Source: Heliocybe sulcata
Lineage: Eukaryota; Basidiomycota; Agaricomycetes; Gloeophyllales; Gloeophyllaceae
Length of the DNA stretch: 64,000 nt
NCBI GenBank assembly: GCA_004369045.1
Contig: ML213513.1
Location: 124,001 to 188,000, forward strand
Reading direction: 5' to 3'
In this document: positions 11,300 to 23,965 of the stretch, piece by piece
Layout of the letters: each line of letters begins with the position of its first letter
Position numbering within the stretch: the first letter of the stretch is position 1
Program-made: the position numbers and the translations under genes
The notes under the pieces: model-generated
What the model was told of the DNA's origin: nothing
The model's input: only the letters and a program-made list of their open reading frames with translations
Database searches by the model: none

Positions 11300-12401
11300 T
11301 TATACATTGTCTGCATTACCGGTTCCATTGGTCAGTCTGGTCTGGACCCTCTCAATCGGGTCAACGGGGCTCTTCTCAGGGTGCGTCGCGTCCTACCATA
11401 ACCTTGACTCAACAACATACCCGAATCACTAAATCCAACACGCACCTGCTCGGGGTTCAACTCCCAGTAATTGTAGTGCTTCAGGACCATGTAGATGGCG
11501 GTCGCGAGGAGCGAACCCAGGAGCGGGCCTACCCAATACTACGCATACTGATTTAAACCCATCAACATCCTCAGTCTATCCAGAACTCGACGTACCACCC
11601 AGTGATGCCCGTCAGGAAAGCCAGTGACGACAGCAGGCCCGAAGGAGCGCGCAGTGTTGAGCGCACCGCCGGTCCAGTACACCGCGAACAGCTCCCCGAC
11701 AAACAGCGTCAGACCTATACCAATCTATTCTCCAATTATATATTATATACAGCGGGTTGACGGAGGAAGAGGGAAGACCCACCGGCGCGAACGGCGTCAC
11801 CTGGTGCTTCTCCGCCGCGAGCATGAACACGGAGAGCACCAGCGCGGCGGTGGTGAACATCTCGATGAACACGCCTTGCGCTGGGTTGATGTTCGGTGCG
11901 AGCGTCGTGCTAAATAAAGTCAGAGGTTTTTCTAGAGATGATTAAATTGGGGAGCGAACTTGGATGCGAGCGGTCCGGGGAGCAATGCAAGGACCAGTGC
12001 GGCTGCTGCGATGGCGCCGAGAAGTTGCGCGACACAGTAGAGGGCGAACCGGACGGGACCGATGATGCCGCACAGGAACAGGCCAAGCGACACGTTTGGA
12101 TTGAACAGGCCTCCCGTCACTATATCCCCGATGATCAGCGCGAGTATCTGATGATTTATGAACCTAGGGAGAGCGTACCTCGGAAGAACAGCCACGCAGA
12201 CACGACGAGGCTGAACCCAAACGCGAGCGATATATACATGACGCGCTGGATCATCCCGCCGCTTGCTTGCTCGTACGTGACGGTCTGTACTGACCCGAGG
12301 GCGAGGAGCAGGAAGAAGACTGTCCCGATGAATTCGAGGAAGGCGGCGAAGAGGTCGTCGCTTAGTGTTGCGAAGCGGCCCGTGGAGCGGGGTCGTGCCA
12401 T
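11300..12401 (-). CDS. Aquaporin-like MIP channel, copy 2
   Basis: Six exons, read downward, give 274 residues: 12401-12179, 12119-11960, 11909-11783, 11724-11596, 11538-11446 and 11392-11300. Exons 2 to 5 have exactly the same lengths as in copy 1 (160, 127, 129 and 93 nt), so the pair arose by tandem duplication. The boxes are GGLFNPNVSLG and GGALNTARSFGPAVV, again NPN and NTA. Most change between copies lies in the first extracellular loop (SVQTVTYEQASGG against GVQAAGAAGFTSG) and in the C-terminal tail. The donor of intron 2 is GTTCGC, weaker than the GTAAGC of copy 1. The gene looks intact and is divergent from the methyltransferase at 13135. Confidence 0.92.
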
Positions 12402-13134
12402 GTCGTGAGCGTCGGTCGTATGCAGGAATGTTGGGGGAGGGGGGGAGGAATGAGGAGCTCAATTTTGCGTTTGCGGTTGCGGTTGATAAAGGCGGGTCTG
12501 GGGTACGTCATGAGCTTGCTTCTGCAGGTGAAGCGCAGGACGCCGGGGCACTGTATACGCCATGCACAGTCACGAACAATATAGGAGGAGCGCACGGGAT
12601 GAACAGCGTCCCATCCAATTTAGAGATATGAACCAAAGCGATCCCGCAGAGAACAGGCCAGCACGCAACGACGCCGAGTGGAGTTCCGCGGTTACATGGG
12701 TCCGCAAGCAAGGCTATCTGATAGAGATAAGTAAAAGAGGGGCAGATGATTGAATGGCCTAGGGAATCGATACACGTATGTTTCTTGTTGCATGGCCGAC
12801 TCGGGGGGATGCTAGTAGTAGTACTGAGTTATCGGCGGACGTTGACTCGGAGGAAGAAGCTTACTTGAGAGAAGGAAGAAACTGACCGTATTCAAAGGAG
12901 CCGCCGTCATAGAGTCGTTGTATTGTATTGAGGGCAGGGAAGGATCCAGGCATTCTTAAGAGCGACTATGAGTTCATGATCAAGTTCAAGTTGAATGCTC
13001 AGCTAACGGCGTTCATCTTGAAGATGACTTTGATCCGCCGGCTACAAATATCGGCTATCCCCGGTGTGCTTAGATTGTCCTCTTCGAATCTCAAGTCGAG
13101 ATTAGCACACCATGCGACTCCGAGTTCCAAGCAG

Positions 13135-14332
13135 ATGCCTCCATCGCCGAAGATAACAGTCGAGCAGCAGCTCGATCCTCACATCGTCCCGCCCCTGGAC
13201 ATCGCGTTCATATCGAACATCACCGACGTCGAATGGCGGTTTCTGAAAGCCAAGATCAGCGAAGAGGAGAACGTTGTTATCAAGAAGTTGTTGGAGATTC
13301 AAGCTGAGTACGCGGCGTAGTCGATCTGCATCTCTTATGTATTGTTAACACGCGGGTGGCTTGATAGAGGATAGTAAGTAGCATCCGAGACTCGCTATCA
13401 TAGCCTGTAAGTCTCTACGCACGTAACAATTGCAGCGAGAAATGGCCCTACCCATGCATCCGTGCATTCCACTTCGTCTCCCTGATGATGCTGAAGAACT
13501 CAGTCTACCCCGAAATACTGGAATCAGGCAAGAACGGAAATACACTCCTTCTCGATCTTGGATGTTGCAGTGAGCTCAGCCTTCACGCCACCCGTTCTCC
13601 CCTTTAGATATCCCGGATATTGAATGACCGTGACAGTGGGCACGGACCTGCGCAAGCTCGCACAGGATGGCTATCCCGAAACCTCCCTGCTCGGCTGCGA
13701 TCTAAGGCCTGAGTACATCGAACTCGGGTACAAACTCTATAGCGATAAGGACACTTGCGGGATCCGATTCTTCGCGGATAATATCCTTGACCTCCCCTTG
13801 CCCTCTCCCTTTTGGATCTCGACTAGCCGGATTGATGAAGTCACAAAGCTCGCGGAGCTCACGGGACGGCTTACGCATGTGTATACCGGCGCGCTGTTCC
13901 ACCTATTTGACGAAAGCACTCAGGAAGCGCTTGCTTTGCGCGTCGCGACACTCGTCAGACACACTCCAGGTACGACCCCAAGTCCCATTCATCTTCCACC
14001 CGGCTATGAACACTAGCTTCCCTAGGCTCCATCATCTTCGGACGCCATCAAGGCTTAGAAACGCCCGGGTACATAGACGACCACATGGTCAGGTGCGTGG
14101 TCATGTTTCCACTGGCCTCAGCACTTATACCTAATATTTGTGCTTATTCAGGGTACGCTACGCCCACTCCCCTGCGTCGTGGAAGACCCTCTGGCAGTCC
14201 GTCTTCTCCCAGCTCGTCTCGGAAGAGTGGGCGAAGGAACACGTTAGGGTGGACGCGAGCCTGCCTGAGGCTTTGAACATCGTGACAGGGCAGCCCAGTA
14301 CGATGCTGTATTGGAGCGTCAAGATAGTTTGA
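13135..14332 (+). CDS. SAM-dependent methyltransferase, AusD-like
   Basis: Five exons give 295 residues: 13135-13307, 13436-13569, 13637-13969, 14026-14092 and 14152-14332. The N-terminal helical region leads into EKWPYPCIRAF and then motif I, LLLDLGCCMGTDLRKLA, split by intron 2. The next strand, LLGCDLRPEYIELGYKLY, supplies the acidic residue for SAM, followed by FFADNILD. The closing part, GSIIFGRHQG then the WKTLWQ segment, is typical of small fungal methyltransferases related to AusD, which act in terpenoid and other secondary pathways. The true substrate is unknown. The start at 13135 fits the family length; the same frame stays open upstream to 12928. Intron 1 (128 nt) is long for this window, so a small extra exon there is possible. 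Confidence 0.85.
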
Positions 14333-15813
14333 GATTGCTGAGTCACTGTGGACTACTCGTGATCTTTGCACTGCTTGACAGGTCAAGACAACGAACGGAG
14401 ACTGTTGGGAGCATGTCATCAGAGCATTGGGAGAATCGCCACGGCCTACGGGCTCCAAAGTAGTTTTTGACAGGTCAGAGGATGATGCTACAGAATGCCA
14501 CGTAAAAATACGAGCAAAACAATGACGGAGACGAGCGCAACAGGCCGCTTTGCAGAAAGGTTTGAAAAACTATCCAAAAATGACAGTATACCAAGATCCT
14601 CCGCGCCAATTTCCTGTGGGTGACCGGTGACCGCTGAGGCCTGAGGGAGCGTCACTTGATGGAAATTGATGATATCGAACATGCGAGAGGCGCTGCTAGC
14701 GAATAAATACTATCAGCATCACACAATATTGTATGTAAAAAATGGTAGGCGAGCATAATTCTATGTCTTGAGGAAGGATATTAGCGGGGCCCAGTAATAT
14801 TGCCAACGCAGCTTGTGCTGGCTGGCCAGTACTTAAAGCGAGAAATTGAGACGCAGCGTCACGCCTTACGGTCACTGTCACAGCGACGACGCTTCGTCTC
14901 TAGCAGTCTCTGTTCTTCCAGCAGACCGTTATTACACAACGAAGGAAACCATATCCTACTTATGTAACCACTGTGCTGGCTATAGGTCTCGGATATGCCT
15001 GTTATATCGCGACTCGTTGAGCGGCTCTGGAAAGTACAGCTTCGTTTTTGAAGAAAGCTGCCGCAACGGTTCCGGGTCAAAGCGGCATGCTTGCAGTACT
15101 TCGAGAATGACAGATTCCCAGTATCCCCCAAGAATGCGCCGTATCGATATCAAGTAATGATTGGACACGACGCATGTTCTACACTCGTGTTACGATTTTT
15201 GGCCGGCGCCCGGGGCGCAGGAACGCCTGCTGGCACAATCTGTGTGTGGCTGAAAAGAACCCTGCGCGGTAAGCACCAGTAATACACGATAATTGCGGTA
15301 CCTGTCTGACGAAAGCACGTCACGTTCCTCTTTCCTACGCGACACAGCAGGTACAGTGGGTTAACATTTGGGAAGCCCATGGAGGTGCGGGCAGCTACCC
15401 GCCGTTTCTCCTGGGTCCCGTATGAGCATGCTGCTCTGGGTATGCATTAGCTGTATACTTGTCAACAAAGCACTTTTGACTGACGGGAACTGCTTCGTGC
15501 CGAGGGATATGTCCTGCCCATCGCCCGCCTGCATCTGTTAGCGCCCTTGAGAAGGTATCTGTTTGTTCGTGGGTTTATATTTGCCTCATAATGAAGACCC
15601 TTTTTGGTCATAGGACATGCGTTGGTCTGGCGCTTGCTTCACCTCATCCCTGGAATGTATGCCAACTTTGTATCGATTGGGCCGGGTCGCTATTCTCAGC
15701 TCATTAGAGAGACGCCAAGAGGGCCCATATACCCTGCGCTCACAAGGGTCCCCGGCGTCTCCACTGCTGCCCCCTTCCATACCGCCATATCCAGCTCGTA
15801 ACCTCGAAGGCCC
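14333..15813. other. Intergenic stretch, no gene recognised
   Basis: Short frames on both strands, none with a recognisable domain or a convincing chain of exons. It lies upstream of the membrane-protein gene at 15814. Confidence 0.5.
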
Positions 15814-17246
15814 ATGTCCAAAGTCCCCGTGGCCCTTATCACAGTCCCTGTCGCGGTTCTTGCATTAGCTGTGTACTTCCAACCGCTCTCATCCAACGAA
15901 CCATTCTCCACACCCTGCGAGAACATAGATCACTGCCGAACTCTTTGGCAGATTATTCGCAGCTGTATCGTTACGGTCTTTGCTTGTACCTGGGCATCCA
16001 TCCATCTCAATGTCCCGGGGCCGTACGAACCGATATACCAGTCTACACTACGTCAAATTGGCGTCATATGGATGGCGGTGATCACGCCAGAGTTGGTTAT
16101 CGTTTGGGCTGCACGGCAGAGATGTGTCGCAAGAAAGCTGAAAGTCGGTAATGAACGTACGTTACCGGTTTCTGACGCACTCCGCCCCTAACTTCCGAAA
16201 TCAGGTCATAACTGGGCCGAGACTCATGGCTTTTTTGCCGTCATGGGCGCTATATGGTCTGGGACCAGGAACGGAGCGTCTTTCAAATCCTAGACCCGGA
16301 TCGAGATGTTCGCGGTCTTTTTGACGAAGCCAAATTCTCTGGATTGACAGAACGGCAGATAAACGACAAAAGCAAGCGAGATTGGCTTTCGAAGGGCTTC
16401 GCGGCTATCCAGACCCTATGGTTTATACTGCAGTGCATCGTGAGGGCGTCACAACGGCTGCCTATCACGGAGCTCGAGCTCGCCACTTGCGCGTTTGCCT
16501 TGCTGAACGCTGTGACTTATTATCTGTGGTGGCATAAGCCGCACGGAGTACAGTATCCTTGTTGGGTTGGGAGGACCGAGCAAGATTGGGGCCCAGGGGA
16601 AACCTCAGGGTGGGTTACACTGTCCATCAACTGGATCAAGACCGCAGCTGGCTGCCACCACACCGAGAGAAGCCACGAGCGAAAACCTCATCATGTTCGT
16701 ATACGTAATTGGTGGAAGTCACTCTCCTTGACAAGCAAGGATTGGGATGACATTTTCACGCTGCTCGCCACACCTGTAAATCCCTTCCTTCGTATGGCCG
16801 GCCTTCTACACCGAGATATCGAGAGCGAAGATACGCGTTTGCCTACTTTCTACTCTGGTCGGCTCACGGACAACGACAAGAAGCAGTTGGTCGCGTTCTC
16901 ATTAGCAATCGGGGTCATCTTCGGCGCTGCACACTTGATTGCATGGTCCTTTCACTTCCCCACTTCAATAGAGCGAGATATATGGCGGTATTGTTCAATC
17001 GCCATCAGCTTTATTCCCTTCTATGGTTTGTTCCTCTACGGCTTATTCCGCATGTACAGCGGGGATTTCTTGATACGAAGCGGCGGGTTCTTGTGGTGGT
17101 GGGAGACTCTAATAATCGCTCCTCCTAGCATCTTATATATAATCGCTCGCACCGCCATTCTGGTAGTAGCATTTACGTCTCTCAGGTCTTTGCCTGCCGA
17201 TGCGTATCATACGGTTTCGTGGACGAACTATATACCGCATGTTTAG
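15814..17246 (+). pseudogene. Frameshifted copy of the HGFFAxMG / LPITELE membrane-protein family
   Basis: Exon 1 (15814-16147) encodes a signal-like N-terminus, CENIDHCRTLWQIIRSC and the helix ITPELVIVWAARQ. A clean intron (16148-16204) leads to HNWAETHGFFAVMGAIW. Here the frame must shift: the family continues as DQERSVFQILDP, GLTERQINDKSK, LPITELELATCAF, YYLWWHKP and ends SWTNYIPHV at 17246, all in one long frame from 16254. No splice site pair in the few bases around 16250-16257 removes the shift. So either this copy carries one single frameshift or the assembly has an indel. It is far better preserved than the paralog at 453-1490. The family is fungal-specific and its function is unknown. 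Confidence 0.75.
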
Positions 17247-17338
17247 TGTAAATCATTCCCGACCAGCGGAGTCCGGATTCTACTGTATGCATGGCAGAGT
17301 ACCAGGTGTAATGGGATCATGTACTCTCTCCACTACAA

Positions 17339-19762
17339 TCAAACATCGCTGATCAGGACAATCTCGTGCCGCTTCGAACCTTCCATGCTCTCCTCCTTCT
17401 CGTTCTCATCTCCTTCACCTGGATGCTCGTCCTCGCCGTCCCTGTTCTCAGCAGCCTCGGAAAATTCAGACAAGTCCACCTCCTCAAATCTCCGTGACTT
17501 GCCCACAGGAGGGAGAACGAGGTTCAACGTCCAGTAGACGACCGCTGCTACACCGAAGCCCGTGAAGTAGGATATCTCATATATACGTGTAGCGGCAACG
17601 GGCACTGGTCGGCCAACTGTGATTTCAAAACATCATACGGATCTGTAAACGCCATATTGATATGCGGGCGTACCTGCACCAATGAGACCGACTACATTGA
17701 TCAGAATTCCTGAGAAATATGCTGCGTAGGCTCTATGGATGAGTTAGAGGTTAAGACAGGAAGCCATCTTTTCGCTACGAAGACTAACCTTGGATTGAAG
17801 CCACATGCGTACCAGTACCATCCATCCTTCCTCGTCGAATATAGGTCAGCTACACGGTAGTGCCCTCTTCTAATTAACCAGTACTCCGTCACCTAGCGCC
17901 GTGCATTAGACAATGCATCTCTCAAGATGATAATCTGCTCACCATAACTCCTGCAACGGAGCTCAAGAAAACCGAATAAGCGGACAGATACGTTGTGAAT
18001 TTATTGCTGCTCGAGAGGAGCTTCCATGGGCACATACAGAACCCGACAATTGCTGCAATATAGCCGCCGCGTCGGATGTTCTGACCAAGTTCAGAGAAAT
18101 GTGGACGAGAGGTTTCAGATCTACTTACAATAAAGCGAGGGAACAACGAAGTAAGGTCACAACCTGCGCTGACCGAGTTGGCGGAGATGTTCACGCTGCA
18201 GAAGCACAAGCATCATTCAGTACTGGCGCTAGCATCCAGGCCTGTCAAGCCTACCCTATCTAAAGATAAGAAGTCGCTCAGCATTGGGATTGCATGCACC
18301 CAGAAGTAGACAAACCTGAGCTATGATGAATGCCACAGCAATGAACCAGACCTTTATAGGGTAAATATGGGAGTCGCTTCACCAATCACAGATGTGTACC
18401 ACGTACCCCAAATCTCGTCGCAGACGACGGTTCACCGTCCAAGAACCTTCCCAGCAGCACAATAGGAGACCATATTGCCTCGCCGTATATGACCTGAGAT
18501 GATGAACTAACAATGATTCCGAAGAAGCTAACGAGCCCGTAACCAATGGGTACCGCGAAGAGCTGAGGAAGCGCAACAGCCGACGGATAAGTGGCCCGAG
18601 ACGCAAAATCCGGACCATTGCTATCATGAACGGTGTCGGCATAAGCAAGCAACACATAACCAATTCGGAACGTACACGATCAATGTCGACTGGTCACTCA
18701 TGCAGGACCTTATACTCGTCAACATGGCCCAGGCAAGCTGGGAGCCATCTATGGTAGCAGGCTGGCGAACTATGGGCCCGAGCCCTTTTGCTTTGCTGAT
18801 ACACCAGGCGAAGTAGATAACACCAGCAATTGGTGTGAGTATAGACTTAAGCGTGAAGAAATGACGACTTTGATAGAAACCAAATTAGTGATCGGCACCA
18901 GGCTATTGCGAAAGGAAAACATACATTGTGTGTACCGGGAACCAGATGAACGGCAAAGAAATGAGAGAGAAGAGGAAGAAGCAGAGGAAATCACGTGTTG
19001 TTATACCCGCTGAGGCAGGTAGATGGTTTGCTGCGAGCGCATGTTAGTCATCTAGAAACCACTTGAGTGTCCGACAATGCCGCACGTAGATCATTGATGC
19101 TCGGCCACATGGCTCTGAGCATAACTAGAACGCAAGTCCCTCCATTAGCAGCTTGTACACCATACCAGATACTGATGAACGTGAGTGTCGGCTCGTATGA
19201 CAAGTCGTATGACTTACCAGGCCATTGCGCCGCGATTGAGGGTCACCCATAGAGAGCCCCATATTCCGAAGCTTGTCCTTGCGACAACAGGGAAGGTGAC
19301 ATGATATACACAACCAGGCCGCGAGTTCAAAACTAGGAATGGCGTTGATAATCCATAGCCGAGAGTCACGCAAATCCACGCTTGCCACCAAGACATGCCG
19401 AGCTGGATCATAGACGACACGATCATCCAGCTGATGAGAGATGGCATTCAGTATCCAGGCTCAAAGGTGGGGGAAGCGTCTCACGTGTTGATCTGGTAGC
19501 TCGTCGTGATCCAACTAGGGTTGTACCCGGTCGACTCAGCTGAGGTATCCCAAAGGAATATATTGTCACTTACAATGAGATATAGTTCCATCGGCCCCAG
19601 GTCCTCTGCTCTGGTGGAACTGGAACCAAGTCTTCGGTCTGCCACAATCAACATCTGATTAATGCAGCTTAAATGGGACGAGTGACTCACCTCTAGGAAT
19701 GACTGAACCCATGTCTTGCCGGGTGCGTCAGAAACCGAAAGGTAATCGACGACCTTTTGCAT
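17339..19762 (-). CDS. NCS1-family permease (uracil/uridine/allantoin/thiamine type)
   Basis: A chain of many short exons on the minus strand reads through the whole family. It starts near 19762 ([12 protein letters not shown]), then [20 protein letters not shown], then [34 protein letters not shown] and SFGIWGSLW. Next come [73 protein letters not shown] and a final helix pair ([17 protein letters not shown]). It ends with an acidic cytosolic tail and a stop at 17339. These are hallmark segments of FUR4/DAL4/FUI1-like transporters, which import nucleobases, nucleosides or vitamins by proton symport across the plasma membrane. The substrate cannot be chosen from sequence. Some exon joins (for example near 18240-18360) are not certain, but no clear break was seen. 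Confidence 0.85.
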
Positions 19763-20806
19763 GTTGAGCGCAGCAAGTAGTCTTTGTGGTCTCAGCGGAT
19801 GAGTTCCAAGCACTCCGTAAGTCTACGATAGCCATATAGCAGCAGCTAAATACGAAAGTCGATGAGGGCTTCTAAACTTGCTATCCGCTCCGATAAGACA
19901 CATAGTAAAGTGACGAATCCCACGGAGAACATTCAGGCCTGTCTAACGTACAGTTAGATCCGCCGACGCACATTGTGAAGAGACCTGCCTTACGACCTCT
20001 CGTAACTGGATGTTCCTACGCAAGAGCTAAAGGTTGACAGTCAGTGAGATGGACAGATTGTCCAACGAACATACCTCGTCCGCTCTCTAGACCGCGAAAG
20101 AGACAACTTTACGCAGTCGTCACAAGGGATCAGGAGCGGAGCACTCATTTTTAGACTGCATTCGGCTTCGATACGGAATCAGGGACCAGCGGACGAACGG
20201 AAGAGAAGTAACTACTCACGGCATTAGATAGATATGCTATAACTGCGTATGCGATTGTCTGTCTTCAAAAGCGGAAGATTGCCCGAACATACCCGCGTGC
20301 AACAGATGTGCTAGCAATTTAGAATATGTAACTTCGCGTCCTGAAGTTGTGGTCAAGAATTCTAGGCGTACAAGAGAGTGCCACGCTCTTCCTTGTCCGT
20401 GCAGTCGTCGAGGAACGGTGGTCCGACGCAAGGCTGAGTAGCAGCAGTGTATAGGTTTCCCATCAGGTGACAGTGAGATATATCCCGCCGGGCCCGGTGG
20501 TCGTATCACATCCTTCCTCGTGATCACGGCAAGAAGGCAAGAAAACACGAAAACACGATCGGCGACCAAGTTGACCTCGGATGCGCGACGGCCCCATTTG
20601 AGTACTCTCTGTCTGATTGTAACAGTGCAGAGCTCCGTTTGATAGACGAGCAGACAAAGAGCGTCGATATATCCAGCGGTATGCAGATAAGAATGAGGCA
20701 AAACAATAATTTAGTGCGCAAAGCATTACGAACCCAGTCCGTGACCTTAGTATACCAATGCCACACATTGACCACACAAGTCCCATGAAGAAATGGCAGG
20801 CGCCGC
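19763..20806. other. Unresolved stretch between permease and ligase genes
   Basis: Minus-strand frames at 20237-20786 encode hydrophobic, cysteine-rich stretches without family resemblance. They could be a decayed membrane protein. Nothing here can be called a gene with confidence. Confidence 0.35.
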
Positions 20807-22823
20807 CTAAAGCTTAGCCTTGACTTTGATCGCCCCGACCTCCGTCTTTGCCCTATCTCTCAATAGTCGACGGAGGATCTTGCCAGCAGGACTGCACAGA
20901 GCCAAGGTCAGCTAAAGCCCACAATACGAACGCAACGCCCGCACTCACCTCTTCGGAATAACATCGATGACCGCCACCCCGCCTCTCAAGTACTTGTGCT
21001 TCGCCACCTTCCCCTGCACCCACGTCTGCACCTCCTTCTCAAACACATCCCTCTCCCTCTGTCCCTTCAAGCTCCCTGGATCGCGATGCACCACATACGC
21101 TCTCGGCACCTCCGTCGCCTCCTGCACACTCTCCACCCCGATCACCGCCACATCCACGATATCCGGATGCTGCAGGAGCATGCTCTCGAGCTCTGCCGGA
21201 GGAACCTGGAAGCCCTTGTACTTGATCAGCTCCTTCCGGCGGTCGACGATCCACCAGAAGCCCTCCTCGTCCACCTGCGCGACGTCGCCCGTCTTGAACC
21301 ACCCATCGGGCGTGATCGAGTTCGCCGTGGAGGACGGATTGCCGAGGTAGCCTTTCATGACGCTCGGCCCGCGGAGCCAAAGCTCGCCGCTGGGCTCCTT
21401 CGTCTCGTCGATGTCGACGTCGTCTTCGTTGACCAGCCGTGCTTCGAGGTGTGGGAGCATGAGACCTATTGAGCCGACCTTGCGCAGGCATTCTTTGGGC
21501 GGGAGGAGGAATGTGGTGGGTGACGTCTCGGTCAGACCGTACCCTGGGATTTCACGTCAGTTGACTGCGAGGATAGAGGCCGAGAGTCCAACCTTGAACG
21601 ATGTCTGCGGTAGCGCCAACACTCAGCAGTTTCTCCTTCGTTTTCTTCACAAGTGGGCCACCCAGCGGCGCAGCCCCGGAGATCATGAGATTTAACGAGC
21701 TCAGATCGTATTTGCCAAGATCTAGGCGTCAGAATCAGACTCTGGCCTGCAAAGCTAATTATTTAGTAACGCACTTGGATAGTTGGCGAGTACGACGAGG
21801 ACAGGCGGAACCACCATCATACAGGTGATCTTGTATCTCTGGATATTTGCACAGCACGCTTCGGGGTGGAAGCCGGGCATGATGGCGAGAGGCGCATGCT
21901 GTATTAACGGGTGGTGCAGCAGACCGGTGAGACCTGCAGGAGTCGGGAAATGCAGCTAGATAGATAGATGTACCAGAACGTACCGAAGATATGGTAGAAT
22001 GGGAGGAAGCCCAGCATGACGTCCTTTCCAGATTTAAGATCCCAGACTTGGTCGAGCATCTGAGCATGGGAGGTGACGTTATAATGGGTTGTCTGTAGTA
22101 TACTGCGTGAGTCCCGAATCGGGTAGAAGTATGGCGGGCACGTACCTCGACGCCCTTAGGCCTGCCCGTCGTCCCACTGGAATAGCAAAGGTACACCGTC
22201 TCATGCACTTGATCGCCCTCAAACCGCTCCTCACATGGTAATGTCCCGTGCTCAAGAAGCTCCTGCATCCAAGTAAGCCCCTCGGTCTCCTTCGTCGTCG
22301 CAAGCCTCTTCTCCTCCTCCGCCGTCACGCTCCCCCACCCATCCCCACCTGCAACAATAATCCTCTTCCTTGCCTCCTCCTTCCCCTTCGCGCCGTAGAC
22401 CTCCTCGAACATCTTGAGAGCGACCGGCAGGAGCGCCGGGTGCGCAAAGACCAGCTTTGCGTTGGAGTCTTTATACTGATAAGCGAGTTCGTAAGGAACG
22501 TAGGAGCTGTTTGCAAGCGTCACCCGCATGCCGGCGGCGACGCTCCCGTGCAGCAATAGTGGGAATGCGATGGAGTTGGGCGAAAAAATCATGACGGTAT
22601 CGCCCCTCTTCACCTTGAGCCCCGAGAACTCGTTGCGCAGACCGTAGGCCCATTGTAGGCAGAGCGCCTTGAAGTTCCCCCGAGAGATTGCGCGGCCTGT
22701 GACGGTGTCGATGAACGCAGTCTTGTGCTCAGTACAATGGAACTCGGGGCGGGAGAAGAGATAAGTGAACGCTGAGCATTTAGGGAGAGCGGGGGCGGGG
22801 TAGGGGGAGTTGTAGATCTTCAT
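20807..22823 (-). CDS. 4-coumarate-CoA-ligase-like acyl/aryl-CoA synthetase with C-terminal peroxisomal signal
   Basis: Six exons, read downward, give 584 residues: 22823-22146, 22092-21984, 21933-21775, 21721-21593, 21543-20949 and 20891-20807. Motifs of the ANL superfamily appear in order: YLCYSSGTTGRPKGVE (P-loop), FLPFYHIFG, SGAAPLGG, GYGLTETSP, WFKTGDVAQVDEEGFWWIVD, RRKELIKYKGFQVPPAELE, and the catalytic lysine region SPAGKILRR. Such enzymes activate a carboxylic acid with ATP and load it on coenzyme A. The last residues are KAKL, and AKL is a standard type-1 peroxisomal targeting tripeptide, so the enzyme probably acts in peroxisomes on a hydroxycinnamate, fatty or aryl acid. The gene is divergent from the secreted-protein gene at 23966. 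It looks intact. Confidence 0.95.
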
Positions 22824-23858
22824 GGCGGAGGCGATGGAATACGGGAGAAAGAGCGCGCGAGCAAAGAGCTTTCAGGAGCATAACGCGAGCAGGTGTTTAT
22901 AAGCATGCCCGTCAATCCCGGCCAGTAGCGGGATAATCAAGTATGATCGCAAAGGACCAATGAACTTCCAGAACGCGATTGATCCACAGCCACAGCTGCC
23001 TGCCGAGCTGCATGACCTACGGGCGTACGCTGGTGACCGTGCCTGTCGGCCACTTCCCACGCTTCCCCACCGCCCGCATATCATTCATAGGGAATCCAAG
23101 TGCCTTGTACAAAGTTTTAGAGCGTACCTCGCTGGCGCTTACTCGAGCTTGTTCGTGTCCATTCGCCGTCCTCTGGGCACTCGCTATACTTAGGCTGATC
23201 TCAAATATGACCGGCTGGAGGTGTGCCGGTCTCCTCGTCGCCCGTGTGCCGGTGGACACTGGAGAACATTCTGTCGGGCACCATGAAGGAAAAGAAGTTT
23301 TACGAGCCGAGAAGGCTTACCGGATACGACCGACGATAAGCTGCATCTGCCTCCAGCCCAACCATGCGGACGACCATTTCGCCATCGATGTGCCAGGAAA
23401 CACGTTCAAGAATGCCCCCCACCTTACTTGTCAGTGTCATCGTATTCGGGAACCACAGTCTGCGCCTAAGTCAACAGTCCTGGCCAACACTTGTACGCCG
23501 GTGACGACTCACGAGCTCAATCCATGCTATAAAAATCCCTGCAGGGCGTTGAAACCCTCTCTACTATCCCCCACTCTGGCTGCTAGATGCATCGCTCGGA
23601 CTGGATGACTGAAAAGTGGATCGCGCTCGCCGTTCTCCACGACGGTGGCGACATCATGGGGGATGGGGAGGACATGGCGTCTGGCGGCGTCGTGCCCTTT
23701 TATTCGTGCAGCCGACGTGAAAGGGTGGTGTTCGCTCTTCGATGTCAAACAATCTACCTGTCTTGGACATTAACCTGCCAAATTTGGAAGAATTACTATC
23801 TTACTGCCTTCTCTGTCCAAACTCCACCATTTCACGCTGCTTCCGTGGACTTACGCCG
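22824..23858. other. Divergent intergenic region
   Basis: About 1 kb between the ligase start (minus) and the secreted-protein gene (plus). A 209-codon plus-strand frame at 22979-23608 has no recognisable domain and a biased composition, so it is not called. Promoters of both genes must lie here. Confidence 0.5.
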
Positions 23859-23867
23859 ATATATAAA
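23859..23867 (+). promoter_or_regulatory. TATA box of the secreted Ser/Thr-rich protein gene
   Basis: ATATATAAA lies about 100 bp upstream of the start codon at 23966, followed by a pyrimidine-rich leader (CTCTTTCCTCTTCCCCC near 23900) often seen before fungal transcription starts. Confidence 0.6.
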
Positions 23868-23965
23868 CCCTTGCGGGGAACGTTCCGTCACCAACGCCTC
23901 TTTCCTCTTCCCCCCACTTCGCCCCGCCCAGCGGCCTTTCACTAGTCACTCGTTACCCGTCCGCG

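Noticed and set aside
22979-23608. 209-codon open frame on the plus strand
   Set aside because: No domain and no start context; it lies in a promoter region and has a composition like random frames in GC-balanced DNA.
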